A DNA stretch of 64,000 bases from Novosphingobium terrae (GCF_017163935.1 NZ_JABVZR010000002.1:248001-312000); one strand, 5' to 3'; positions 51,653 through 60,663 are shown, numbered from the stretch's first letter. Program-made: numbers and translations. Notes: generated by a model from the letters alone, not told the origin.

Positions 51653-52141
51653 ATGAGCCATTTGGAAACCATGCCCGGACATCTGATCCGCCGCCTCCAG
51701 CAAATATCGATGGGGCGTTTCAGCGCCCGCATGGCCGAGGCCGGTCTCGATCTCACCTCGGTGCAATATGCCGCCTTGCTGACGCTGCAGGATCACCCCG
51801 ATCTCGATCAGCAGACCCTTGCGGGCATGATCGCCTATGACCGCGTCACGCTGGGCGCGGTCATCGACCGGCTGGTGCAGCGCGGCCTGATCGAGCGCGG
51901 CATCAACCCCGATGACCGCCGCGCCCGCGTCCTGCGGCTGACGACGCAGGGGCATGAGATGATCGCTCTGGCCTCGGGCTGGGTGGAGAAGGTGCAGGAG
52001 GATCTGCTCGCGCTGCTGGCGCCTGAGGAACAGGCCACCTTTCTGGCCCTGCTGACCAAGGCGACAGCGAGCGGCAATGCCCTCAGCCGCGCCCCCTTCA
52101 AGGGGCAAGCCTCACCCGCTTCCGCCAAGGCCGGGGACTGA
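51653..52141 (+). CDS. MarR-family regulator, MobR-like
   Basis: The 162-residue protein has the MarR winged helix (LTLQDHPDLDQQTLAGMIAYDRVTLGAVIDRLVQRGLIERGINPDDRRAR landmarks at about 47-96, here cited by parts) and flanking dimerisation helices. AGGAG precedes ATG 51653. It follows the monooxygenase by 45 bases and probably represses it through the palindrome at 49624 until an aromatic ligand binds. Confidence 0.9.
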   Translation: MSHLETMPGHLIRRLQQISMGRFSARMAEAGLDLTSVQYAALLTLQDHPDLDQQTLAGMIAYDRVTLGAVIDRLVQRGLIERGINPDDRRARVLRLTTQGHEMIALASGWVEKVQEDLLALLAPEEQATFLALLTKATASGNALSRAPFKGQASPASAKAGD

Positions 52142-52201
52142 GCGGAAAGGGCCGCCCCTGCATCGGCAAGGGCAGCCCGTGTGAACGCGGAAGGAAAGCG
52201 T

Positions 52202-52414
52202 TCAGTCTCTGGCGCGATAGGCCTCAGGGATGATGAAGACCTCGTCAGAGCGGGCGTAGCCGCCGTCCGGCACCTCTTCGATCAGCACCATCGTGTGGGC
52301 TTTCGCGCCCTCGCCGAAATATTCGGCCAGCATGGCGGTGGTGCGGTGAACCAGCTCTTCCTTCTGAGCCTTGTTCATCGCGGCCTGAGGGAATTTGAAA
52401 TTGGCAAATGGCAT
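52202..52414 (-). CDS. 4-oxalocrotonate tautomerase-like small protein
   Basis: The 70-residue protein begins Met-Pro (MPFANFKFP), so after Met removal it has the catalytic N-terminal Pro of the tautomerase superfamily. The TMVLIEEVPDGG segment matches the usual strand. It lacks the Arg residues at about position 11 typical of true 4-OT, so it is another member of the group with an unknown substrate. AGGAG lies 8 bases before the ATG. It converges with the MarR gene and may be transcribed with the SDR genes. Confidence 0.85.
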   Translation of the reverse strand: MPFANFKFPQAAMNKAQKEELVHRTTAMLAEYFGEGAKAHTMVLIEEVPDGGYARSDEVFIIPEAYRARD

Positions 52415-52445
52415 GGGTTTTACTCCTGTTGGGTGGTTGGAAACT

Positions 52446-53339
52446 TTATCGCGCGGGATGAAGAAGGTCGGCGTGATCGATGCGATGCAAAAATTCGGCG
52501 CGAACTCTGTCGATCACCGCGAAGCTGACCTCTGATCCGTCACTGGCCGGATCGATCACAAGGCGGAAGGGGCGCGTGCCGTGCTCCATGCCGACCACAT
52601 CGGCCACCGCCTGCCCGATGCTTGCCGGATCGGCGTCAGCTGGCACGGTGGCCGCCAAAGCATCGAGCAAATGGGCCGAAAACTGCGGCGGATAGCTGGC
52701 GACATAGGCCTGCTCGACGGCCCTATCCCCGGGCGATCCGGCATGGGCGAAATGGTTGGTACCGCTGGTAAAGGCGCCCGGCACGATGATGGATGTCTCG
52801 ATCCCCAGCGGCGCCAGTTCTCTGGCATAGCTGACCGCCAGCGCATCCATCCCCGCCTTGGCCGCAAAGTAAGGCCCCAGCAGCGGCGGCACACCGCCCG
52901 CCACGCTGCTGCTGGAAATCCAGACCAGCAAGCCTTGTTTGCGCTCACGCATATGTGGCAGCACCGCCCGGTTGACGCGCTGGGCGCCCAGCACATTCAC
53001 ATCGTAAAGCTGGGCCAGTTGCTCGGGGGCAAAGGCCTCGGACGGCCCAAAGACCATATGGCCGGCATTCTGCACCAGCACATCGATGCGGCCATGGCGG
53101 GCGATGATGGCCTCCACCGCGGCCTTGATCGAGGCCTCATCCTGCACATCCAGTTCGATGGCATGCAGGTCGATGCCATGCTGCGCGGCATAGGCATCAT
53201 TGTCGGCCACGGCCTGCACGTTCTTTCCGGCAGTGCCGCGCATCGAGGCATAGGCCGTATGCCCGGCATGGGCGAGATCGCGCGCGATCATCCGGCCAAA
53301 GCCGCTCGATGCGCCGGTGACAAGGGCAATCAAGGACAT
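52446..53339 (-). CDS. Short-chain dehydrogenase/reductase
   Basis: The 297-residue SDR has the NAD(P) site VTGASSGFGRMIARDLA (7-23), NAG (about 92-94), catalytic Ser (VWISSSSVAG) and YxxxK (YFAAK) intact. It is a classical SDR with a C-terminal extension of about 50 residues. AAGGAG precedes the start. It lies between the tautomerase-like gene and a second SDR, both on the same strand. Substrate unknown. Confidence 0.9.
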   Translation of the reverse strand: MSLIALVTGASSGFGRMIARDLAHAGHTAYASMRGTAGKNVQAVADNDAYAAQHGIDLHAIELDVQDEASIKAAVEAIIARHGRIDVLVQNAGHMVFGPSEAFAPEQLAQLYDVNVLGAQRVNRAVLPHMRERKQGLLVWISSSSVAGGVPPLLGPYFAAKAGMDALAVSYARELAPLGIETSIIVPGAFTSGTNHFAHAGSPGDRAVEQAYVASYPPQFSAHLLDALAATVPADADPASIGQAVADVVGMEHGTRPFRLVIDPASDGSEVSFAVIDRVRAEFLHRIDHADLLHPAR

Positions 53340-53367
53340 GGGACGTCTCCTTTCCGATAAGGATTTT

Positions 53368-54108
53368 TCAGATCACGCCGCCATTGGCGCGGATGGTCTG
53401 GCCGCTGACCCAGCCACCATCAGGCCCGGCCAGAAAGGCGACCACGCTGGCGATGTCGTCAGGCTGACCGAGGCGCCCGAAGGGGTTCATCCCCGCGATG
53501 GCCTTGACCTGCGCCTCGCTCTTGCCCTTGAGGAACAGTTCGGTCTCGACCGGCCCGGGCGCCACGGCATTGACGGTGATGCCGCGCTGGCCAAGCTCTT
53601 TGGCGAGGATATGGGTCATCGCCTCAACGCCCGCCTTGGTGGCGGCATAGACGCCGTAACCGGGCTGATAGAGCCCCACCACGCTGGAGGAAAAGCTGAC
53701 GATCCGCCCGCCATCGCGCAGCCGCCGGGCCGCTTCACGCATGCCGCGAAACACACCGCCCAGATTGAGCGCAACCTGCTGTTCGAAGGCGTCATCCTCC
53801 ATCTCGGCGATGGGGGCCAGCTTCATCATCCCGGCATTGTTGACCAGCACGTCGACCCGGCCAAACGCCGCTTCGGTAGCATCGAACAGGGCAGTCATCG
53901 CTTTGGGATCGCCCAGATCGGCCTGCACCGCGATGGCCTGTCCGCCCTGAGCGATGATGGTCTTGACGATGGTGTCGGCGGCCTCACGGTCATGGCCGTA
54001 ATTGACGGTGACGGCGAAACCGTCATGGGCGAGGCGCTGGGCGATGGCCGCGCCGATGCCCTTGGACCCGCCGGTGACGATGGCGCTGCGCTGATGCTGA
54101 TGGATCAT
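53368..54108 (-). CDS. Short-chain dehydrogenase/reductase
   Basis: The 246-residue SDR has the cofactor site VTGGSKGIGAAIAQRLA, NNAGMM, a Ser (SFSSSV) and the YAATK triad, and ends with GGWVSGQTIRANGGVI typical of 3-oxoacyl-ACP-reductase-like SDRs. AAGGAG lies 8 bases before ATG 54108; the frame upstream to 54147 is not used. It is divergent from the LysR at 54205, which probably controls this SDR pair and the tautomerase-like gene. Confidence 0.9.
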   Translation of the reverse strand: MIHQHQRSAIVTGGSKGIGAAIAQRLAHDGFAVTVNYGHDREAADTIVKTIIAQGGQAIAVQADLGDPKAMTALFDATEAAFGRVDVLVNNAGMMKLAPIAEMEDDAFEQQVALNLGGVFRGMREAARRLRDGGRIVSFSSSVVGLYQPGYGVYAATKAGVEAMTHILAKELGQRGITVNAVAPGPVETELFLKGKSEAQVKAIAGMNPFGRLGQPDDIASVVAFLAGPDGGWVSGQTIRANGGVI

Positions 54109-54184
54109 GAACTCTCTCCTTGGCTGATGAGCAGGAGATAGCGGCACCGATGGCCCGGATAATCAGGCAAGACTTGCCATCATA

Positions 54185-54201
54185 ATTCGGTTATCACGAA
54201 T
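54185..54201. promoter_or_regulatory. ATTCG-N7-CGAAT dyad, LysR box candidate
   Basis: A perfect 5-bp inverted repeat with 7-base spacer contains a T-N11-A core (TCG-N7-CGA), as expected of LysR binding sites. It ends 3 bases before the LysR start and lies 77 bases from the divergent SDR start. Confidence 0.5.
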
Positions 54202-54204
54202 AAT

Positions 54205-55101
54205 ATGATGGACCGTCTAGACCGGATGCGCCTCTTCGTGCGCGTGGTGGAAAGGGGCAGCTTTACCGCCGCTGCTGCGGATCTGGGCATTCCGCGCTCC
54301 ACCGCGACAGAGGGCATGAAGGCGCTGGAGGCCGCTCTGGGCGCCCGCCTGCTGGACCGCACGACGCGCCATGTCGCCGCCACGCTCGATGGGCAGGACT
54401 ATTACCGGCGCTGTCTGGCGATCCTGGCCGATCTGGAGGAGGCCGAAGGCGCGCTGCGCAATGCCGAGCCGCATGGGCTTTTGCGCGTCGATGCCCATGG
54501 GCTGATCACGCGCACCTTTCTCCTGCCGCACCTGCCCGATTTTCTCGACCGCTATCCCCGCATCGACCTGCATTTCGGCCAAAGCGACAGGCTGGTCGAT
54601 CTGGTGCGCGAGGGGGTCGATGTGGTGATCCGCGCCGGGCAACTGGCTGACAGCGGATTGATCTCGCGCCGTCTGGGCGTGATCAGCGAGATCACTGTTG
54701 CCAGCCCCGCCTATATCGAAAAACACGGCATGCCCGCCACGCCCGACGATCTGGCCGGACACGAGATGATCGGTTTCGTTTCGTCACGCACGGGCGAGGT
54801 GCTGCCCCTGGAATTCATGCAGCAGGGGCACCTTAGGGAGTTGCGCCTGCCCGCGCGGATCACCGTCGACAATTCGGACACGATGGCCGATCTGGCGCGG
54901 CGCGGTTGGGGGCTGGTGCAGGCCCCACGCTATCGTTTTGCGCAGGATCTGGCTGAAGGCAGGCTGGTCGAGGTGCTGGGCGCCTTTCCGCCGAGCCCCA
55001 CGCCACTTTCCGCGCTTTACCCGCAGAACCGGCAATTGGCGCATCGGGTGCGGGTGTTTCTCGACTGGATCACCGGGCTGTTCCAGACCGCAGCGCTTTG
55101 A
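54205..55101 (+). CDS. LysR-family transcriptional regulator
   Basis: The 298-residue protein has a LysR HTH (residues 5-62: MRLFVRVVERGSFTAAAADL then GIPRSTATEGMKALEAALGARLL) and a normal effector domain. The start at ATG 54205 has no visible ribosome-binding site and follows the LysR box by 3 bases, so translation may be leaderless or start at ATG 54208. The relatives of this branch act on SDR or enoate-type oxidoreductase genes. It is divergent from the SDR operon, its likely target. Confidence 0.9.
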   Translation: MMDRLDRMRLFVRVVERGSFTAAAADLGIPRSTATEGMKALEAALGARLLDRTTRHVAATLDGQDYYRRCLAILADLEEAEGALRNAEPHGLLRVDAHGLITRTFLLPHLPDFLDRYPRIDLHFGQSDRLVDLVREGVDVVIRAGQLADSGLISRRLGVISEITVASPAYIEKHGMPATPDDLAGHEMIGFVSSRTGEVLPLEFMQQGHLRELRLPARITVDNSDTMADLARRGWGLVQAPRYRFAQDLAEGRLVEVLGAFPPSPTPLSALYPQNRQLAHRVRVFLDWITGLFQTAAL

Positions 55102-55134
55102 AACAGGAAAGGAATGAGGCTGCGCCGGACATAG

Positions 55135-55149
55135 AAAGTTTCGTTTTGC
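55135..55149. promoter_or_regulatory. AgaR-type operator candidate ahead of gatZ
   Basis: AAAGTTTCGTTTTGC contains GTTTCGTTTT, also found near the DeoR gene at 60418-60427 on the opposite strand. It lies 60 bases upstream of gatZ. Confidence 0.55.
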
Positions 55150-55209
55150 TGTTTTTTATTGCGCAGGCGCGATTGGCATCATAGAAATCCCGGCGAAGGG
55201 AGCGTTTCG

Positions 55210-56493
55210 ATGCATCTGATTCGCGATTTGATCACCCGCCACAAGAATGGCGACGCCATCGGCATCACCTCCGTCTGCTCGGCCCATCCGCTGGTGATCG
55301 AGGCGACATTCAAGCATGCGCTGCGCGTGCATGCGCCGCTGGTGCTGATCGAGGCGACCTCCAATCAGGTCAATCAGGATGGCGGCTATACCGGCATGGT
55401 TCCGGCCGATTTCCGCAAATTTGTCGAAACAATCGCTGAAAAAACCGACTTTCCTCTCGACCGTCTGGTGCTGGGCGGCGACCATCTCGGCCCCAATGCC
55501 TGGACCGCGCTCAGCGCCGAAGAGGCCATGACAAAAGCCGAAATCATGGTGGCCGATTATGTGCGCGCCGGTTTCAGCAAGATCCATCTCGATTGCTCGA
55601 TGAGCTGCGCCGATGATCCCGCCCCCCTGCCCGAACGCACCATCGCCGAACGTGCCGCCCGCCTCTGCAAGGCTGCGGAACAGGCTTACGAAGGCGATCC
55701 CGCCGGCGCTCCGGCCTATGTCATCGGCACGGAAGTGCCCGTTCCCGGCGGCGCGGCAGAGGATCTCGACACGCTGGCCGTCACCTCGCCCGAGGCCGCG
55801 CTGGCCACGCTGGACATGCATCTCACGCTGTTCCGCAGCAGCGGATTGGGCGCGGCCTGGGACCGCGTGATCGCCACGGTGGTTCAGCCCGGCGTGGAAT
55901 TCGATCATATGAAGGTGGTCGATTACCGCCCCGAGGCCGCCACCGCGCTGAGCGATGCCATCGTTCCGGTCGATCATATTGTTTTTGAAGCGCATTCCAC
56001 CGATTATCAGCCCCCCGAGGCGCTGGCCGCGCTGGTACGCGATCATTTCGCCATCCTGAAAGTCGGCCCCGGCGTGACCTTTGCGCTGCGTGAGGCGCTA
56101 TGGGCGCTCGATGCGATCGAGCGCGAAACCATAACCGAAACAAAGCGAGCGAATCTGCGCGACACCGCCATCGCCCGCATGCAGGCCGAGCCGGGCAACT
56201 GGCAGCGCTATTACCACGAAAGCGGCGATGCGCTGGGCCTGCAGTTGCAGTATAGTCTGAGCGACCGCATCCGCTATTACTGGCCCGACGCGCAAATCGC
56301 GCAGGCCCAGCAGCAGTTGTTCGACAATCTGCGTGAGCATCAGCCCCCCTTGCCTTTGCTCAGCCAATATCTTCCTGTCGCTTATGCCGCCGTCCGGGCT
56401 GGTGAAGCGACGCTCGATCCGATTGATCTGGTCGTCGCCCATATCGGCGCCACCCTCGATGCCTATCATGGAGCCTGCAACCCCGATGCCTGA
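55210..56493 (+). CDS. gatZ: Tagatose-1,6-bisphosphate aldolase, GatZ/KbaZ subunit
   Basis: The 427-residue protein matches GatZ/KbaZ, the non-catalytic subunit required with GatY/KbaY for class II tagatose-bisphosphate aldolase: GITSVCSAHPLVIEATFKHA, LVLGGDHLGPNAWT, FSKIHLDCSMSCADD and GPGVTFALREALWALDAIE. AAGGGAG precedes ATG 55210. No GatY/KbaY is in the window. It overlaps agaS by 8 bases. Within GalNAc or galactitol use it would help split tagatose-1,6-bisphosphate. Confidence 0.9.
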   Translation: MHLIRDLITRHKNGDAIGITSVCSAHPLVIEATFKHALRVHAPLVLIEATSNQVNQDGGYTGMVPADFRKFVETIAEKTDFPLDRLVLGGDHLGPNAWTALSAEEAMTKAEIMVADYVRAGFSKIHLDCSMSCADDPAPLPERTIAERAARLCKAAEQAYEGDPAGAPAYVIGTEVPVPGGAAEDLDTLAVTSPEAALATLDMHLTLFRSSGLGAAWDRVIATVVQPGVEFDHMKVVDYRPEAATALSDAIVPVDHIVFEAHSTDYQPPEALAALVRDHFAILKVGPGVTFALREALWALDAIERETITETKRANLRDTAIARMQAEPGNWQRYYHESGDALGLQLQYSLSDRIRYYWPDAQIAQAQQQLFDNLREHQPPLPLLSQYLPVAYAAVRAGEATLDPIDLVVAHIGATLDAYHGACNPDA

Positions 56494-57619
56494 CACCTCC
56501 ACCGCCGCCGCTCAAGCATCGACCGAAAGCTGGACCCGCCGCGAAATCCTGCAGCAACCCAAGACGTTGCGCGCGACTCATGCCATTCTGCGTGAAGAAC
56601 AGGCCGGGATCGACGCCTTCCTCGCGCCCTTCCTTGCCAAGCCCGATCTGCGCATCATGCTGTGCGGCGCGGGCACCTCGGCCTTTATCGGCGAATGCCT
56701 TGCCCCCTGGCTTTCGGCCAAGCTGGGCCGCCGCGTCGAAGCCGTTGCCACCACCGAGATCGTGGCCGCACCGCATCTCTACCTCGATCCCGCGCACCCG
56801 ACGCTGATGGTGTCCTTCGGCCGTTCGGGCAGCAGTCCGGAGAGCGTCGCCTCGGTCGATCTGGCCGATCAACTGCTGCCGCAGGTGCGCCATCTGGTGA
56901 TCACCTGCAACGCTCAGGGCGCGCTGGCTCAGCGCAATGCGGACAATGCCCATATCGTGGTGCTGCCCGAGGAAACGCATGACCGCGCCTTCGCCATGAC
57001 CTCCAGCTTCAGCGGCATGATGCTTTCGGCGCTGTCGATCCTGACCGGCATCGACCGGATGGATGCCCGCACTGCGGCCATTGCCGCTGCTGTCGATGCC
57101 GTGCTGCCCGCTGCGGATGCCGTGGCCGCCGATCTGGCAGCGCAGGATTTCGACCGCGTGGTCTATCTGGGCAGCGGCGTGTTTCAGGGGCTGGCGCGCG
57201 AGGCCGCGCTCAAGCTGCTGGAGCTGACCGATGGCGCGATCCCGACCATGTTCGATTCCTCGCTGGGCTTCCGCCATGGGCCGAAGACGATCGTGACAGC
57301 GCGCACGCTGGTGGTGGTGTTTGTTTCGAACGATCCGCTGACCCGCCTTTATGATCTTGATATCATAGAGGAATTGCGCGCCGATGGCCTCTGCGCCGCT
57401 GTGCTGGCGGTGGCGGCTCAGGATACGCCGGGCATCGTGCTGCGCGTGCCGGGCGCCGAGGCTCTGGGCGATGCCGATCTGCTGTTTCCCTATATCGTTC
57501 CCGCTCAGCTGTTTGGCCTGCATTGCTCGCTCAGGCTGGGGCGCACGCCGGATCAGCCCAATGCCAGCGGCGCGGTCAACCGCGTGGTGCAAGGGGTCCG
57601 CATTCACCCGCTGGGGTAA
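56486..57619 (+). CDS. agaS: SIS-domain sugar-phosphate isomerase/deaminase, AgaS-like
   Basis: The 377-residue protein has two SIS domains with LMVSFGRSGSSPESV (sugar-phosphate loop) in the first and GREAALKLLELTDG-like GLAREAALKLLELTDG in the second, with the FRHGPKTIV segment of AgaS. AgaS converts galactosamine-6-phosphate to tagatose-6-phosphate and ammonia. The ATG overlaps the gatZ stop; ATG 56468 is an alternative. The product feeds the kinase and aldolase of the same locus. Confidence 0.88.
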   Translation: MPDTSTAAAQASTESWTRREILQQPKTLRATHAILREEQAGIDAFLAPFLAKPDLRIMLCGAGTSAFIGECLAPWLSAKLGRRVEAVATTEIVAAPHLYLDPAHPTLMVSFGRSGSSPESVASVDLADQLLPQVRHLVITCNAQGALAQRNADNAHIVVLPEETHDRAFAMTSSFSGMMLSALSILTGIDRMDARTAAIAAAVDAVLPAADAVAADLAAQDFDRVVYLGSGVFQGLAREAALKLLELTDGAIPTMFDSSLGFRHGPKTIVTARTLVVVFVSNDPLTRLYDLDIIEELRADGLCAAVLAVAAQDTPGIVLRVPGAEALGDADLLFPYIVPAQLFGLHCSLRLGRTPDQPNASGAVNRVVQGVRIHPLG

Positions 57620-57649
57620 GCGCCAATCAAGAAGCTTGGGGGAATAAGA

Positions 57650-59608
57650 ATGGTCGCCAAATCGATGCGACAGATGGCAGTGCTGATGCTTTCCACCGGG
57701 CTGATGGGCGCGTCTTTCGCGCATGCCGGCACCTTCGGCAATGACAGGCTGGCGCTCGATTGGCAGGAGGACGGGCATCTCGCGCAGATGCGCGTGCTTG
57801 ATCGGCTCAACAACAAGACCATCGCGATCACGGCGCCTTTCGCCCTGCATCTGGGCGACGGCACCGTGCTAACACCCGCCGATCTGGTGATGGACGGCGC
57901 CCCGAAGCTTTCCATCATCAAGCCCGTTCCGGGCGCTTCGCGCGCGGCGGAACGCCGACAGCGCAGCCAGATCGAGACCAGCTTTACCGATAAGGCAGGC
58001 CGCTTCCGCGTGACATGGCGCCTGATCCAGAGCGCCGAAGCCGCCTATGCCCGCGGCGAACTCACCGTCACCGCGCTCAAGCAGGATGAGGCGATCCCCC
58101 GCATCGATCTCTTCGATGCGAGCGCGCCCGGCGCCGAGATCATCGGGCGTGTCGACGGCTCTCCAGCGGTTATCGGCCCGGATTATATCCAGTTCGAGAA
58201 CCCGCTCGCCAAAAGCCATACAGAGGTGGAGCATCCCACCATCGAGCAATGGATCGAGCGCGCCCTGCCCCTGCAAAAGGGCAAATCCGTGACCTACAGC
58301 GCGGCGGTGGGGGCGACAGCACCGGGCCAGCTGCGCCGCGATTTCCAGACCTATCTGGAGGAAGAGCGCGCCCATCCCTATCGCACCTTCCTGCATTACA
58401 ACAGCTGGTACGATATCGGCTTTATGACGCCTTACACCGCCGATGAAGCGGTGGAGCGGATCGGGACCTTTTGCGAGGAATTGTCCAGAAAACGGCAGGT
58501 CAAGCTGGATTCCTTCCTGTTTGACGATGGCTGGGACGATCGCAGCGGCGACTGGTCTTTCTCCAAGGCCTTCCCGCAAGGTTTCGTTTCCTTGCGCAAT
58601 GCTGCCCAGCGTTGCGGCGCGGCGCCGGGCATCTGGCTTTCGCCCTGGGGCGGTTATGACAAGCCCAAGCTGGAACGCATTGCGGCAGCGGGGCAGCGCT
58701 ATGAGACCATCGATGGCGGCTTCGCTCTGTCAGGCCCCAAATATTACGAGCGGTTCCATCAGGTTGCGATGGATCTGATCGAGAAACAGGGCGTCAACCA
58801 GTTCAAATTCGACGGTACGGGCAATGCCAACAAGGTGGTGCCGGGCAGCCGCTTCAACAGCGATTTCGATGCCGCGCTCGATCTGATCCATGATCTGCGC
58901 GTGGCCAAGCCGGACCTGTTTATCAACCTGACCACCGGCACCTATCCCTCGCCCGCATGGCTGCGCTATGCGGACACGATCTGGCGCGGCGGGGCGGATC
59001 ATGATTTCGCAGGCGTCGGCCCCTCGCGTGAGCGCTGGGTGACCTATCGCGATGCCCAGACCTATCAGACCGATGTGATCGGCGGGCGGCTGTTTCCGCT
59101 TAACGCGCTGATGCTGCATGGGATTATCTACGCCCAGCATGCCATGGGGCTGGACACCGACCCGACCAACGCTTTCGGCAATGAAGTCCATTCCTATTTC
59201 GGCAGCGGGACGCAGTTGCAGGAACTCTACATCACACCGAAACTGCTTTCGGCCCAGAATTGGGACCTGTTGGCGCAGGCCGCGCGCTGGTCTCGCGACA
59301 ATGCCGAAGTGCTGAAGGATACTCATTGGATCGGGGGCGATCCGGGCCATCTCGACGCCTATGGCTGGGCGGCGTGGAGCCCTCGCAAATCGATCATCAC
59401 CCTGCGCAATCCGGACAATCGCCCGCAGGCCTTGCTGCTGGATGTGGCGCGCGCTCTGGAACTGCCGAAGGGTGCGGCTGACAGCTATGCGGCCAAGGTG
59501 ATCTGGTCAGGCGGGGCGAAACTGCCCGCTTCACTCAGCACCGGCAGCCCCGCAACCATCATGCTGGCGCCGTTTGAAGTGCTGACAGTGGAACTGACGC
59601 CCGGCTGA
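57650..59608 (+). CDS. Exported GH36-like glycosidase (alpha-galactosidase or alpha-N-acetylgalactosaminidase)
   Basis: The 652-residue protein has a signal peptide (cleavage near AHA-GT, residue 26) and a TIM-barrel core with HYNSWYD (249-255), FDDGWDD (291-297) and a FKFDG nucleophile segment (Asp388) of clan GH-D. GGGGGAA precedes the ATG. Its place behind gatZ and agaS and before the AgaR-like regulator and TonB receptor favours cleavage of alpha-GalNAc or alpha-galactosyl units in the periplasm. Which sugar cannot be told from sequence alone. Confidence 0.82.
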   Translation: MVAKSMRQMAVLMLSTGLMGASFAHAGTFGNDRLALDWQEDGHLAQMRVLDRLNNKTIAITAPFALHLGDGTVLTPADLVMDGAPKLSIIKPVPGASRAAERRQRSQIETSFTDKAGRFRVTWRLIQSAEAAYARGELTVTALKQDEAIPRIDLFDASAPGAEIIGRVDGSPAVIGPDYIQFENPLAKSHTEVEHPTIEQWIERALPLQKGKSVTYSAAVGATAPGQLRRDFQTYLEEERAHPYRTFLHYNSWYDIGFMTPYTADEAVERIGTFCEELSRKRQVKLDSFLFDDGWDDRSGDWSFSKAFPQGFVSLRNAAQRCGAAPGIWLSPWGGYDKPKLERIAAAGQRYETIDGGFALSGPKYYERFHQVAMDLIEKQGVNQFKFDGTGNANKVVPGSRFNSDFDAALDLIHDLRVAKPDLFINLTTGTYPSPAWLRYADTIWRGGADHDFAGVGPSRERWVTYRDAQTYQTDVIGGRLFPLNALMLHGIIYAQHAMGLDTDPTNAFGNEVHSYFGSGTQLQELYITPKLLSAQNWDLLAQAARWSRDNAEVLKDTHWIGGDPGHLDAYGWAAWSPRKSIITLRNPDNRPQALLLDVARALELPKGAADSYAAKVIWSGGAKLPASLSTGSPATIMLAPFEVLTVELTPG

Positions 59609-59624
59609 TCGTCGGGCGTTCCGC

Positions 59625-60398
59625 TCAGCTTTTGTGAAGCTTGAAGCCCAAGCGCTCCGAGGCCGCACGCACGTCCTCTGGCACCTGGGGCTCGGTCACC
59701 AGATGGTGGATGTTCTCGATGCGGATGATGCGATGGAGGCAGACCTTGCCGAATTTCGAACCATCCGTCACCGCGATCACCTCGCGCGCGGCTTCCACCA
59801 TCTTGCGGTTGAGCATCGCCTCGGGCTCGTAATGCGTGGTGATGCCGCATTCGATGTCGAAACCATCGACACCGAGAAACAGCTTGTCGACCCGCAGTTC
59901 GTCCAGCGCGGCCACCGTCTGCGCGCCGTAGAAAGCGCGGTTCTTGCGGCGCAGCATGCCGCCCAGCATCACCACATTCAGATTTTCCTTATCCGCCAGC
60001 GCGTTGAGGATATCCAGATCATTGGTGAGGACGGTGATATCCTTGTCGTCGGGCAGATGGCGGGCGATCTGCAAGGTGGTCGTGCCCGAATCCAGCACGA
60101 TCGAATCGCCCGGGCGCACCATGGCGGCTGCCAGCTTGCCGATGCGCGATTTCTCATCGGCATGGCTGGAGCGTTTCGTTTCGACCGCAGGCTCGGCGGT
60201 GACATTCACCGCCTCCGCGCTGATCGCCCCGCCATAGGAACGCTCCATCACGCCGCGTGTCTCAAGATAGCGCAAATCCTTGCGAATCGTCTGCATCGAG
60301 ACGCCGAAACGCTCGGCCAGCGGGGCCACCTGCACGCTGCCGCGTTCTTTCACCAGCGTGCTGATCTGTTGGCGTCGCTCGCTGGTGTCACGGATCAT
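59625..60398 (-). CDS. DeoR-family repressor, AgaR-like
   Basis: The 257-residue protein has an N-terminal DeoR HTH (residues 6-60: RRQQISTLVKERGSVQVAPLAERFGVSMQTIRKDLRYLE in parts) and a sugar-phosphate-sensing DeoRC domain with DSGTTTLQIARHL and TNDLDI and VLGGMLRRKN-type motifs. ATG 60398 is used since a perfect operator copy (60418-60427) lies in the 60 bases the longer frame to 60458 would include. It converges with the glycosidase and is divergent from the TonB receptor at 60664. It probably represses the whole locus until an amino-sugar phosphate is present. Confidence 0.9.
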   Translation of the reverse strand: MIRDTSERRQQISTLVKERGSVQVAPLAERFGVSMQTIRKDLRYLETRGVMERSYGGAISAEAVNVTAEPAVETKRSSHADEKSRIGKLAAAMVRPGDSIVLDSGTTTLQIARHLPDDKDITVLTNDLDILNALADKENLNVVMLGGMLRRKNRAFYGAQTVAALDELRVDKLFLGVDGFDIECGITTHYEPEAMLNRKMVEAAREVIAVTDGSKFGKVCLHRIIRIENIHHLVTEPQVPEDVRAASERLGFKLHKS

Positions 60399-60417
60399 GC
60401 TGTGGAGTCCTGTTTTC

Positions 60418-60427
60418 AAAACGAAAC
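60418..60427 (-). promoter_or_regulatory. AgaR-type operator candidate 1 near the DeoR gene
   Basis: On the minus strand this reads GTTTCGTTTT, identical to the core ahead of gatZ. It lies 20 bases before the DeoR start. Confidence 0.55.
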
Positions 60428-60470
60428 CCTGAATAACAGGCATTTGCCCCATTTTCAACCGAGACTCGAA

Positions 60471-60480
60471 GTTTCGTTAT
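60471..60480 (+). promoter_or_regulatory. AgaR-type operator candidate 2
   Basis: GTTTCGTTAT, followed by CTTTCTGTTT, on the plus strand in the divergent promoter. Confidence 0.5.
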
Positions 60481-60502
60481 CTTTCTGTTTGACACCAAGT
60501 AT

Positions 60503-60512
60503 AAAACGAAGT
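60503..60512 (-). promoter_or_regulatory. AgaR-type operator candidate 3
   Basis: ACTTCGTTTT on the minus strand, one mismatch from the core, in the same divergent promoter. Confidence 0.45.
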
Positions 60513-60534
60513 CATATTTGAGACAGACAATGAT

Positions 60535-60544
60535 GAACGAAACA
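60535..60544 (-). promoter_or_regulatory. AgaR-type operator candidate 4
   Basis: TGTTTCGTTC on the minus strand, between the DeoR gene and the TonB receptor. Confidence 0.45.
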
Positions 60545-60663
60545 TCAGGGCGGATCACTCGACCGGCATCAAACTCTCAGGGCAAGCGCTGCAAGGAGGC
60601 AGCGCAGGCCTGATACGGGGTTCAACGGGCGGGAACCAAGCTGCATCCAACGGAGGGACTACG

